Origin: Aphrocallistes beatrix
Lineage: Eukaryota; Porifera; Hexactinellida; Sceptrulophora; Aphrocallistidae
Assembly (NCBI GenBank): GCA_963281255.1
Contig: OY725503.1
Coordinates: 3,720,001-3,784,000, forward strand
Length of the DNA: 64,000 bases
Reading direction: 5' to 3'
The notes under the pieces are model-generated. The model saw only the letters and a program-made list of their open reading frames with translations, was not told where the DNA came from and did no database searches. Position 1 is the first letter of the stretch; every line of letters starts with the position of its first letter. The translations under genes were made by a program, and so were the position numbers. Of this stretch, positions 51,746-60,224 are shown piece after piece.

Positions 51746-53656
51746 TTAAGGGATGTTAAGGTCTTGGTAAGCGGTGCACTGGCCTTGGTTATGAAGTAAG
51801 GGGGGGCCGTAGCAATTCCTTTGACAGTCATTTTCATACGTATAGCCATTCACTGCACATATCTTGCTAACAGCTCCGTTGCCACAAGTACAAGTTGGAT
51901 CAGCGCAGTAGCCCACGGGTGATGACATGGGAGGGAGGGTAGTGTTGTAAACAGGGACTGCGTAAGGGGAATCCGGAAATTCCGCTCCTGGAATACAGAC
52001 TAAACCTTTCTGACATGAAAAGTTACGGTCACCTTCAAGGTTGGTATAGCATTTTTCGTTATTCGCCGGTTTTGGTAGACAAAATTTTGATACGCCAGGC
52101 ACTGACACTGTGAGATTCGGTAGAAGGAAGCTATCAGATAAATAGCGTATTTGCGGCCCGCTTAGCGCATCATCGAACACTGAGACGTAACCAATCGAGC
52201 CATTAAACATGTAATTACTGGTGCGTGGCCTACCCCCAATCCATAACTCATCGGAATTCTGCCAAAAAGAAGGCGTTTCCTCTAGCCTTTGGTATTCTAG
52301 GAGTTCACCATCAACATACAGTGAAGCCCGGCCTGTGTTCGTGTCAATAGTCGCAGCGATTGTATGGAAGTTACCATCATCTACTTCTTTCTCATGAATA
52401 AATATCTGAGTGGAGTAATTCCCCAGGGTGTTACTATAGACCAACCAGGTAGCGTTATGAGAGCCTCGAAGGTAGAGACCAAAATCTCTCATGACAGAAT
52501 CATGTCCCTTCGCAATGAGGTATGCGTCGTTGTCAGGAATTTGATTGAAAAGTCCAAATATGGTCAAATCAGGTGTGAGTGCGGGATGGTCAGTCGATGG
52601 GACAGTCAAGAAAGTGAGTCTGCTCTGAGAGAAGTCGTGGAGGGTATCTACATAGAGGTGACCGGACCCGATGAGGTTGAGAGAGGGGTCAGGTATTATA
52701 GAGGTCCCATCATCTGGGAGGGGGCCGTAACAGAATTCTGCACCTGCTAGACAGTCAGAATAGTCTCGGCAAGCAGTGGAAGCGGACGGTTGACACGTCC
52801 ATGTATCATCGGGTCCGCTGGGGTAACAGGAGAGGCCAGTTTCACACCTGTCCAACTCATTGAAGCAGTTTCCCTTCTTAAGTTTCACACTCGAAGGCGC
52901 AGGACAAGCCAGTCCCAAGCCTAGCAGAGGCTGACAGGAACCAGTGCGGCTGCTCTCCAAGCCACAAATCGCAGCGTTATCTACTGCATTGAGAGGACCA
53001 TGGTAGACGTAGATGTGATAGATTTCGCCAGAGAATCTGTAGTTCCCATACATGCGAGCACCGATTAGAAAAGACGGCTGGACCGGTCCAGTTAGATTCG
53101 AGGTAATGTCAAAGGTTCTCCCCACAGGAGCGGAGCGTTTCAGTGTCTGAGTATTCGCTCCGTTGATGAATAGCGTTAGTTCACTCGGTTGGATTAAAAT
53201 AAGCAAACAGTAACGATTCCCATCGTTGAGAGGAAAACTGGGAGTGAACTCATTTACGACATAACTCTGATTATCCAGGGTAGCGTATACTGATACTTGC
53301 CCCCTGGTGTGTATATATACTGCCAAGGAACGAGAATCCGGGTCCCGTCCGAAGAAGAGGAGATAGCCCCCAGAACCAGGAGTAGATTTGAATGAAACCG
53401 AGACTGAGAAAGGGGCAGATATGTTCCTCAGAGGTTGGTATGATTGGTATGAGAGCGGGTAGAAAGTGTTTCCTGAGAAATTTGTGATTGGTTCCGTGAG
53501 TAATGGAGTGACCAATAGTTCTGGCCGTGTCAGAGAGCAGGTTCTCTTACAAAATTCGCCTGCGGCGCATTGGGAATTTGAGGTACACTGGGAATTTATT
53601 AAGTGCAGAAAAAAAACGATAATAAGGATTGTGTAGCTTTGTCCTCGGGTTGCCAT
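51746..53656 (-). CDS. Secreted protein with two laminin-G/pentraxin-like domains and a Kazal domain
   Basis: The gene is intronless and encodes 636 aa with a signal peptide (1-22, hydrophobic I-L-I-I-V-F-F-L-H-L-I). Order: a short Cys module C-x5-C-x5-C-x3-C (24-40); a ConA-like/LamG domain (about 60-230; L-F-I-N-G and F-S-G-E-I-Y-H-I-Y-V-Y); a Cys-rich linker (235-320); a second ConA-like domain (about 330-520; A-S-L-Y-V-D-G-E-L-L and F-N-G-S-I-G-Y-V-S-V-F-D); another Cys-rich stretch; and a C-terminal Kazal-type domain (C-T-C-G...I-C-A-V-N-G-Y-T-Y-E-N-D-C...C). Several N-x-S/T sites are present and there is no membrane anchor. It is probably an extracellular matrix or mucus protein with protease-inhibitor capacity; the exact family is not recognised. 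Confidence 0.7.
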   Translation of the reverse strand: MATRGQSYTILIIVFFLHLINSQCTSNSQCAAGEFCKRTCSLTRPELLVTPLLTEPITNFSGNTFYPLSYQSYQPLRNISAPFSVSVSFKSTPGSGGYLLFFGRDPDSRSLAVYIHTRGQVSVYATLDNQSYVVNEFTPSFPLNDGNRYCLLILIQPSELTLFINGANTQTLKRSAPVGRTFDITSNLTGPVQPSFLIGARMYGNYRFSGEIYHIYVYHGPLNAVDNAAICGLESSRTGSCQPLLGLGLACPAPSSVKLKKGNCFNELDRCETGLSCYPSGPDDTWTCQPSASTACRDYSDCLAGAEFCYGPLPDDGTSIIPDPSLNLIGSGHLYVDTLHDFSQSRLTFLTVPSTDHPALTPDLTIFGLFNQIPDNDAYLIAKGHDSVMRDFGLYLRGSHNATWLVYSNTLGNYSTQIFIHEKEVDDGNFHTIAATIDTNTGRASLYVDGELLEYQRLEETPSFWQNSDELWIGGRPRTSNYMFNGSIGYVSVFDDALSGPQIRYLSDSFLLPNLTVSVPGVSKFCLPKPANNEKCYTNLEGDRNFSCQKGLVCIPGAEFPDSPYAVPVYNTTLPPMSSPVGYCADPTCTCGNGAVSKICAVNGYTYENDCQRNCYGPPLLHNQGQCTAYQDLNIP

Positions 53657-54112
53657 TTGTTCTAATGGATAAAATTTATTCTTACATATGAACTAGAACT
53701 CGTCTACTGATAGCTATAGAGTGAATTATATTTATAAGAGTTAGAGGAGTTGATGATACGATACAATTTAGATGTGAATCACATTCATATTTCACATAGA
53801 TTCAATTATTATAAAAATGCATGGGAATGACTTGAAAAGCCGCAATGAGTAATACGTCATCTGTTCCCAATAGATTGCATAACATAATCCTCGAATGTTT
53901 TAGTGTGATGTAATGCGATACTAACACCAGTTGTTTACTTTTGAAAATGAAAGCAGATTTTTAAAACTCGAAATATGATAGGAAAGGAGAAGATTAAAAA
54001 TTAGTAAAAATACATAATACCACACATTACAAACGATGGAATGAACTAAAAGGTATGAGTTCATAAAAAGCTTACTGTATATAATTTTAGACATTCGTAA
54101 CAGGGGACCAGA
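53657..54112. other. Spacer between the two secreted-protein genes
   Basis: This 456-bp AT-rich spacer has no gene or transposon recognised. Confidence 0.4.
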
Positions 54113-55828
54113 CTAGAAGTTGATCCGCACTGCAATTGAATTCTGAAGCGTTTCAAGCCTCATTGTTGCTCGAAGTTTCTCTGTATTGATCTGTTCTATG
54201 AGTAGATTCTGTGCCATGATCCCGTAATGGTTATTGCTGAGCGAGAAGTAGACCTGAATGAGAGGCATGAAGAAGCGCTCCACAGTCCTAACGTTAACAT
54301 TAGCGATGACATCGATAGGAACAGACAGCTGTGTGGCTAGAGATTGCCTTACCAACTGGTTGATTGAACCTAGGTCAGAGGATGTGTTGATTTGGAAGTT
54401 GGCATTGCCAAAGAATACAGCTGAAAAACGCATTTGGAGTGCTACCAACCCAACTTCGATACTGTTACAAGTGAAAGCTAACTCATCGTTTCTAGTTATA
54501 TACAGCAGCTGGCTAGGAATGCTCTCAGAGTAGAGGCATATCTCGTTCTCACAATCGGAATTCAGAGCACATTTCTGTCCAATTAGACAGGGAACACAAT
54601 ATGGACCTCCGCAATCAACGTCGGTCTCATGGCTGCTCGTAGTGACATTATCGAAGCACGTGATCTCTCTAACTGTGAGGAAGGCAATCGAACTGTTTTC
54701 AGATCCCTCTGTGTTCGCAACGACACAGTAGTAAGTGCCTGAGTCGCCTAGCGTGATATTAGTTATGGACAGCACACCATTTGGTAGAACTGTGTATCGA
54801 TACGCGCTTACAGTTGAAGAGTCTATAATGAAATCTCCATTATGAAACCAGGACACTATTGGGGTGGGTAGGCCAGTGTTTGTACAGTTGAATGTGACAC
54901 TCTGAGTCGTGAGGAGTGAGGCATTTTGTGGTTGGGTTATAATGGCGGGTGCACTACATGTCAAACCAGTGGCGGATTGGAGGGGCGTGTTTGAGAGGGA
55001 TGACGGGACGGCACAGTAGGCAGTGCTTGCATCAGAAAAGTTCAAACTTCCAGGGTTTGAAATGAGATTTGTGAGGTGTGATAAGTGGCAGTCACAAGAC
55101 CAAGGATTGCCCGCTAGATGAATTTCAGTCGAAGATAGGTTTGAGAAAATGCTTTCCGGGAGAGTAGAGAGTCTGTTTCCGGATAAATCGAGGAGTATCA
55201 GCTGGGTTAGGTTGAAGAATATTGAGGCTGGCAGATTGGTCAGGAGATTGCTCGACAATATCAAACTTTCCAAAGTTGAGCTCAAAACATCAAAAAATCC
55301 AACTTCTAAATATTTATATTGGTTCGAAGCGAGGTTCAACTCTTTCAGTTTCGTAAAGAAGGACAGAAATTCAGAGGAGAGCCTCTTTGAAAGTTGGTTA
55401 TTCGCGAGTACTAATGAAGTAATGTTTTGCGTTCCTGAAAAGTTAGCAGAGACAAGATTCTCGGAAGTGAACAGGTTGCCTTCTAGCCACAAGCTCTCAA
55501 GAAAAACGAGACCATAAAAACTCCCAGCGGGGATATACCGCAAAGATGCACGGCTCAAATCGAGAACTTTCAAATTGGTCAGGTTTGCCAGTGCCCCTGC
55601 TTCGAGAATAATCGGATTTCCGGACATAATTAGAGTCTGGACACCAGGATTTATCTGCGACACTGGGATGCTCGTCCTTCCTTGATTGCTACAGTCGATT
55701 ACTGTAGGCACAGTACCAACAAATCCGCTACACATGCACTCAGGATTCAGCGGACAGATCTGTGCACTTAGCATTAGGAAGAGATGGCAAAATATAACAC
55801 ATTCGATAAGCGGTTTGGAGTAAGGCAT
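54113..55828 (-). CDS. Secreted LRR-Ig protein with Cys-rich and SEA-like C-terminus
   Basis: The gene is intronless and encodes 571 aa with a signal peptide (1-22). An LRRNT cysteine cluster C-P-L-N-P-E-C-M-C precedes about seven leucine-rich repeats (45-230; L-x-x-L-x-L-S-S-N-x-L). An LRRCT follows (N-P-W-S-C-D-C-H-L), then one Ig domain (about 292-385; F-N-C-T-N ... D-S-G-T-Y-Y-C-V-V-A-N). Next is a metazoan secreted module E-T-D-V-D-C-G-G-P-Y-C-V-P-C-x-x-G-x-K-C (about 398-430). The last 120 residues resemble a SEA-like fold. No transmembrane helix is evident, so it is probably extracellular. LRR-Ig proteins usually act in adhesion or ligand binding. The orthology is undefined. Confidence 0.75.
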   Translation of the reverse strand: MPYSKPLIECVIFCHLFLMLSAQICPLNPECMCSGFVGTVPTVIDCSNQGRTSIPVSQINPGVQTLIMSGNPIILEAGALANLTNLKVLDLSRASLRYIPAGSFYGLVFLESLWLEGNLFTSENLVSANFSGTQNITSLVLANNQLSKRLSSEFLSFFTKLKELNLASNQYKYLEVGFFDVLSSTLESLILSSNLLTNLPASIFFNLTQLILLDLSGNRLSTLPESIFSNLSSTEIHLAGNPWSCDCHLSHLTNLISNPGSLNFSDASTAYCAVPSSLSNTPLQSATGLTCSAPAIITQPQNASLLTTQSVTFNCTNTGLPTPIVSWFHNGDFIIDSSTVSAYRYTVLPNGVLSITNITLGDSGTYYCVVANTEGSENSSIAFLTVREITCFDNVTTSSHETDVDCGGPYCVPCLIGQKCALNSDCENEICLYSESIPSQLLYITRNDELAFTCNSIEVGLVALQMRFSAVFFGNANFQINTSSDLGSINQLVRQSLATQLSVPIDVIANVNVRTVERFFMPLIQVYFSLSNNHYGIMAQNLLIEQINTEKLRATMRLETLQNSIAVRINF

Positions 55829-55989
55829 TGTAGGGTGTTACTATCAGCTAGCTAAAAAATTTGGGAAAATTATGACGAGAAGTTATAATTAAACTTTGCC
55901 TGAACTAAGAAGAACTAGAAAATAAATTACAAATGAACAACTATATACAAGTCACATAGCTCCCGTGGTAATGTTTTGTTTCTGTGTAG

Positions 55990-56667
55990 CTAGGAAACAC
56001 GATGCGAAGTCAACATTGTCTGCAGTACAAAGCAAGCATAGATGGAACACAGTCCAAACACAAGGCATATAATTAAAGTTCTCAAACAAGAGTTCTCCCT
56101 TGGTACGGGCGCTTGTCCATTGTTAACGTAGAGCACGTAAAGGTATCCGTCCTGTGGTAGGTTGTTCACTGTGTAAAAGTTGCGTATGCGACAATAACGT
56201 TGGAATTTAAACTTGTGGTAGAAAGCAATCGCAGGCTGATTATTCGTTAGAACGTGAAGGTAGATGGCTTTACATCTCGCATTAGCTTGTCTTGTGAACT
56301 CGACATATAACTGTTGTAGCAAAGAACTTGCTATACCTTTGGTTCTATGTTTTTCAGTGACACATAAATTGAGAATATAGACTGTGTTATCGTAATACTG
56401 AGAATGGTGCAAGAACCCACGATCTTCCCTCTCAAGCCGTCTATAATCGCGAATTTCGGCTATTATAACGCCAATGATTTCCTCATTTTCGCATGCAGCT
56501 AAACTATAGAATTTCTCAGACACAAGCTCTGTGTACAAGCTCTCTGGGTAGTCGAGTGGGAAGCACTCGAGAAAGATCGCACGGACATCGTTCCTATCTG
56601 TTGGCTTTAAAGTCCTGTAAGTGTATGCAGATAGACTCCCTTCCAATGCATTGCTAGTACCATCCAT
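55990..56667 (-). CDS. NAA60: N-alpha-acetyltransferase 60 (Golgi)
   Basis: The gene is intronless and encodes 225 aa (human 242). It has a GNAT fold with a family-specific start Y-R-T-L-K-P-x-D, C-F-P-L-D-Y-P-E-S-L-Y, E-K-F-Y-S-L-A-A and I-I-G-V-I-I-A-E-I. The acetyl-CoA motif is H-R-T-K-G-I-A-S-S-L-L, followed by C-K-A-I-Y-L-H-V-L-T-N-N-Q-P-A-I-A-F-Y. G-Y-L-Y-V-L-Y-V-N-N-G is the NAA60 C-terminal hallmark. A hydrophobic C-terminal helix (about 195-217) probably anchors it to Golgi membranes. It acetylates N-termini of membrane proteins exposed to the cytosol. Confidence 0.9.
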   Translation of the reverse strand: MDGTSNALEGSLSAYTYRTLKPTDRNDVRAIFLECFPLDYPESLYTELVSEKFYSLAACENEEIIGVIIAEIRDYRRLEREDRGFLHHSQYYDNTVYILNLCVTEKHRTKGIASSLLQQLYVEFTRQANARCKAIYLHVLTNNQPAIAFYHKFKFQRYCRIRNFYTVNNLPQDGYLYVLYVNNGQAPVPRENSCLRTLIICLVFGLCSIYACFVLQTMLTSHRVS

Positions 56668-56944
56668 TCTAATGGTGTTATTTCAATTAATAAGTTGTGA
56701 TTACTATTTGGACTAGGAATGGTGCTAACTCATTTCCGGTCGTCATTTTATACGGGAAATCCGTGAAAAAAATCGGGACACAAACTATAAATAGAATGTA
56801 CCTCGATGCTAAGTAGGGAGTTATTGTCTTAAAAAATTAAGAAATTTACGTTTAATATTATTATAGGAATTTCTGCCTAATTTGCGAATTAATTAAAGGA
56901 GATATATAATGTAAGAACTGAGTGCGATAATTATGTTGAAGTGA
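56668..56944. other. Spacer with partial GGGAC-type sequence
   Basis: This 277-bp spacer contains a short stretch around 56745-56800 (GTGAAAAAAATCGGGACA) resembling the GGGAC-rich MITE interior; it may be a fragment. Confidence 0.35.
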
Positions 56945-57271
56945 TTAATCTAAAACGGATAAGCAAATTTCTGCAGACTCTAGCTGAGACTCTAGCTCTG
57001 ATCTCTCATTCTTAATCGCGATCATTTTATCCTCGATTCCAGCAATCTTCAAGTGTAACATTTCTCTTTCTAAAAGATTCAATTCAAACATAAATTGAAG
57101 GTCATAAGTATCCTTTTCTTTCTTGCAAAACATATCATCAGCTGTTGCAAAGTCATCTAGCGTTAGGTCTGTGTCGCTTTTGGTTTCTTTCAGAGATAGG
57201 TCCAAATCCTTGACGCTAGCTAGGTTTGTAAGTGATTTTGATGCAGGTTTGGAGTCTTCTAAATTGGACAT
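56945..57271 (-). CDS. Small coiled-coil protein of unknown function
   Basis: The gene is intronless and encodes 108 aa from an ATG. The first 45 residues are polar and Ser/Asp/Lys-rich, followed by a Phe/Leu-rich helix and an amphipathic coiled coil (about 60-105; F-E-L-N-L-L-E-R-E-M-L-H-L-K ... E-R-S-E-L-E-S-Q-L). No family was recognised. The composition and the free, unshared position between NAA60 and gamma-tubulin on the same strand argue for a real gene, but it could also be an exon of a larger one. Confidence 0.4.
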   Translation of the reverse strand: MSNLEDSKPASKSLTNLASVKDLDLSLKETKSDTDLTLDDFATADDMFCKKEKDTYDLQFMFELNLLEREMLHLKIAGIEDKMIAIKNERSELESQLESAEICLSVLD

Positions 57272-57440
57272 AGCTTTAACTAGAAGTTTGAAATTCCAAA
57301 TTCATTATACATTGTAAGTCAGTTAGAATGGAATGTTTCTTATATTTAAAAAGCATAGAAAACGAATCACTCATTGCACTACGAAATATCTCAGAATTAA
57401 TGATCACAGAATTAGAACAAATCAAGCAAGATAGAGACAG

Positions 57441-59585
57441 CTACACATTTGGAGTCGCGCCTTTATCAGCACTCGGGTCTCCTGGCATTCGTACTTCCCT
57501 CTTAGCCGCGGCGAATTCGTCCCATTTCCCGTATCGTGGAGTTGAGGCTATCTCGTACTCGTCTATAAGAGACCGTAGCACTTCACCTGATTCCAGAAAC
57601 TCACTACCGTCGCTTAGAAGTTGAATATCTTTAAAATGGTGAATGTGCACCTTGCGTTTAAGCATGATTTCAAAATCATTGAGGATCTCATTCCGTAGTA
57701 GGTTGGCTATGCTGGTATGGTTAGCCATTAGAAGTCCACTCACTCGATGCTGTGCCTCAACGTATGGGGATTTCTGTGAGAGCGCGACCTGGATACTGGC
57801 AGGGCCCCATGGAATGAAGTGTACCTTCTTCTTTTCGCGGATGCGTTGTAAGCTCTTGTGCACTTGTGTAGGGTCTAGAGTGTCATCATTTCCTGAGGAA
57901 AAAGAAAAGTAAGGGGCAGAAAAAAACTTTTAGCACCCTCTTGGGGGGGGGGGGGGGGCGATTATTTAAGGTCCGGATACTTGTTCGGTAATCATAAAGA
58001 GCACCTCTGTCACACCTCAACATGAATCCATGTAAACAATGTGACAAATTAAGACAGGAAATAAGAGAGCCATAAAAACCTTGAATGACGTTTAGAATGG
58101 AGATGTAGCAGTGGTTGTGTTCTGGCTGTGACTTATTCTTCTCAGTCATGGGCCACATCATGTTCTTCACTTGAAGCAGTCGCTGCATCACATCTAGTAT
58201 GGAGGTCTTGCGTATATTCAGTCCCAGCTGTTCGTCTGGGGTGTCTGCGAATGTGAAGGGGGTGTACCCTGTCACGAGGTAGTGGAGACGAGGCGTGGGA
58301 ATCAGCGAGGCGATCATCCCGATTAGGTCATTGTTCATGTAGCCGGGGTACCTGTAGATGACGTCATTAAATATTACAATAAATAAACATATTTAAAATC
58401 CTAAATGAACATTTTAGGTTTACCAGCATACATGCCAACTTGAGCCATGAAAAAAGCGTTGAATTTCGCGGGACATGGAGGGATGCAATAGAAAAGTATT
58501 ATACATAGAATTAAAAAAAGCGGGACATAATGGTGAAATTTCATGTAAAAGCGGGATATTCGTGAAAATTAGCTTAACAGAAGAGTGGAAAAAACGGGAC
58601 AGTTGGCATGCATGTACCAGGGATGCGTCAACAGTCCAACTAATTACGCATATGCTCACCGTAGAGTGGTGGTGCTGGCAGCTATCACAGTGCTAACGAG
58701 GCGGTTAATATGCAGGTCAAGATCCGGCTTATCTATCCCCAGTCTCTCGTTCGCTATCATATTAAGCGAGTGGTTGTGCACCACGACTACGCAATCCGCG
58801 TAGTTGGTGAGTCTCTTCAGTGTCAGCACCATGTTGTACGGCTGCACCACTACGTCATCTCGTCCTGGGAATATGGAGTAGGTCTGTATCAACTTCTTCT
58901 GGTAGCGCTGGTTCAGACACTCGAGCAGGTAGGAGCCTAGCCCGGCTCCGGTCCCCCCCGCGATGCTGTGGAAGAGCATGAAGCCCTCCAGACTGTCAGT
59001 GTTGTTGTCTGCCTCCCGGTCGATCCTCTCTATCAGGTGCTCAGCCATCTTTTCTCCCTAGAGAAGTAATCAAATAATAGGGCGCTTTAAGCAAGTTAAG
59101 AGTTAGATAAAAATAAGTTTCAATCGATCTATCGGATTACTTCACTTTATGCTCGCGTCTAAATAACTCAATCTTCAAAAGTTCGATTCTAACTTACGCT
59201 ATATTCGTCTAGATATATTCTAACACCGTTCAAGCTGCATCCTTACCTCGGTGTATCCAATCCCCCAGTTATTCCCTGCCCCCCCTCCTCCGAAGTCCTT
59301 CAGGATGTTCTCCTTGTTGTAGAGTGTCGGGTATTCAGATAGGATTTTGGATATGACACGAGGTTCCAGGTCGATGAGCAGAGCTCTCGGCATATAATGG
59401 TCGTCATCTGCCTGATAGAAGAACACATCTTTCCTGTCTAAAGCTTCGAATTGGCTCTTCTTGCCTGTGTATTCAAACTGCCCGTCCTTCTTAATCCCGT
59501 GTTCAGCTAGCAGCAGCTTCCAGAAGGCGTTGCCCACCTGATTGCCACACTGCCCCACTTGTAGAGTTATTATTTCACGCGGCAT
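57441..59585 (-). CDS. TUBG1: Gamma-tubulin, four exons
   Basis: The exons are 59585-59247, 59057-58660, 58351-58080 and 57892-57441, all GT/AG with consistent phases, giving 486 aa (human 451). The start [29 protein letters not shown], the nucleotide loop [17 protein letters not shown] / Y-P-G-Y-M-N-N-D-L and [14 protein letters not shown] are diagnostic. It nucleates microtubules as part of gamma-TuSC/TuRC at centrosomes or basal bodies. The C-terminus is about 30 residues longer than in human (K-R-E-V-R-M-P-G-D). Intron 2 contains a GGGAC-rich MITE and intron 3 a 16-base G run. Confidence 0.95.
57943..57958. repeat. Homopolymer G16 in gamma-tubulin intron 3
   Basis: A run of 16 G (C on the coding strand) lies about 50 bp from the exon 4 acceptor site; slippage or sequencing length error is likely here. 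Confidence 0.8.
58427..58614. mobile_element. GGGAC-rich MITE, copy 3 (gamma-tubulin intron 2)
   Basis: This copy of about 188 bp has ends CATACATGCCAACTTG / CAGTTGGCATGCATG. It is flanked by TACCAG on both sides (58421-58426 and 58615-58620), a possible 6-bp target duplication. Its internal motifs match copy 1 closely. Confidence 0.78.
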
Positions 59586-60224
59586 GCCTCCTAATGGTTA
59601 AGAATATCTCGAATAAGAACGTATACGCATGTCGTTTAGACATAGGCGTTACTATTTTGATTTTTTCATGGTCAGCTGGGGTGGCGAGATTTGTAAACAT
59701 ATATCAAACTAATGTGGCATGCCACCCCAAGTCAAAATAACATTTAGGTCTGGGGTGGCACGCTACCCCTGCCACCCCTGGAGTTACGCCTATGGTTCAG
59801 ACGTTACCTAGGTATAAGGGTGGTACCGTATAGTTAAGTGGGAATGTAGTGGTAAACGCTAAGCGAAAAAAATTGTAGCCTTTAATATTTATGCTCCAAT
59901 TAATCAAGGTTGTGGTGTCTGGTAGGATTACTAACGCTAATGGTAAAATGCTATTCTTTTGGTCAAACAAACAAAAACACCTGAAATTCTCCATCTCAGA
60001 TACTCATTCAGATTTTGATGACCATTTTATGTCATATATCGCATAGTTTAAGTCCTTACAATTAAAATGGGTTGAATTCACACTTTATTGCATTAGAATT
60101 GACCTAAGACTCAACTCAAATAGAATCACAACACTAAATCTAACAAATTTGTACCTAATTATAAGCTAATTGGCCTAGAACACATTAAGGAGAGGATAGG
60201 AGCTAGCTGGACTGTAAGCGTCTG
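59586..60224. other. Spacer between gamma-tubulin and EEF2
   Basis: This 639-bp region lies downstream of EEF2 (3' end at 60225) and upstream of gamma-tubulin. It contains the MITE at 59641-59794 and otherwise AT-rich DNA. Confidence 0.45.
59641..59794. mobile_element. Small hAT-like MITE, GGGGTGGCA interior
   Basis: This 154-bp element has inverted ends CATAGGCGTTAC / GAGTTACGCCTATG. The interior has repeated GGGGTGGC / GCCACCCC arms. A near-match direct repeat, GTTTAGAC versus GTTCAGAC, flanks it (7 of 8 identical, overlapping the first base), suggesting hAT-type insertion. Confidence 0.55.

Noticed and set aside
57328-57624. Plus-strand 98-codon frame overlapping the 3' end of gamma-tubulin
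   Set aside because: More than half of it is antisense to the last tubulin exon; no recognisable protein.
59797-59994. Minus-strand 65-codon frame between gamma-tubulin and EEF2
   Set aside because: Short, adjacent to a MITE, no recognisable features.
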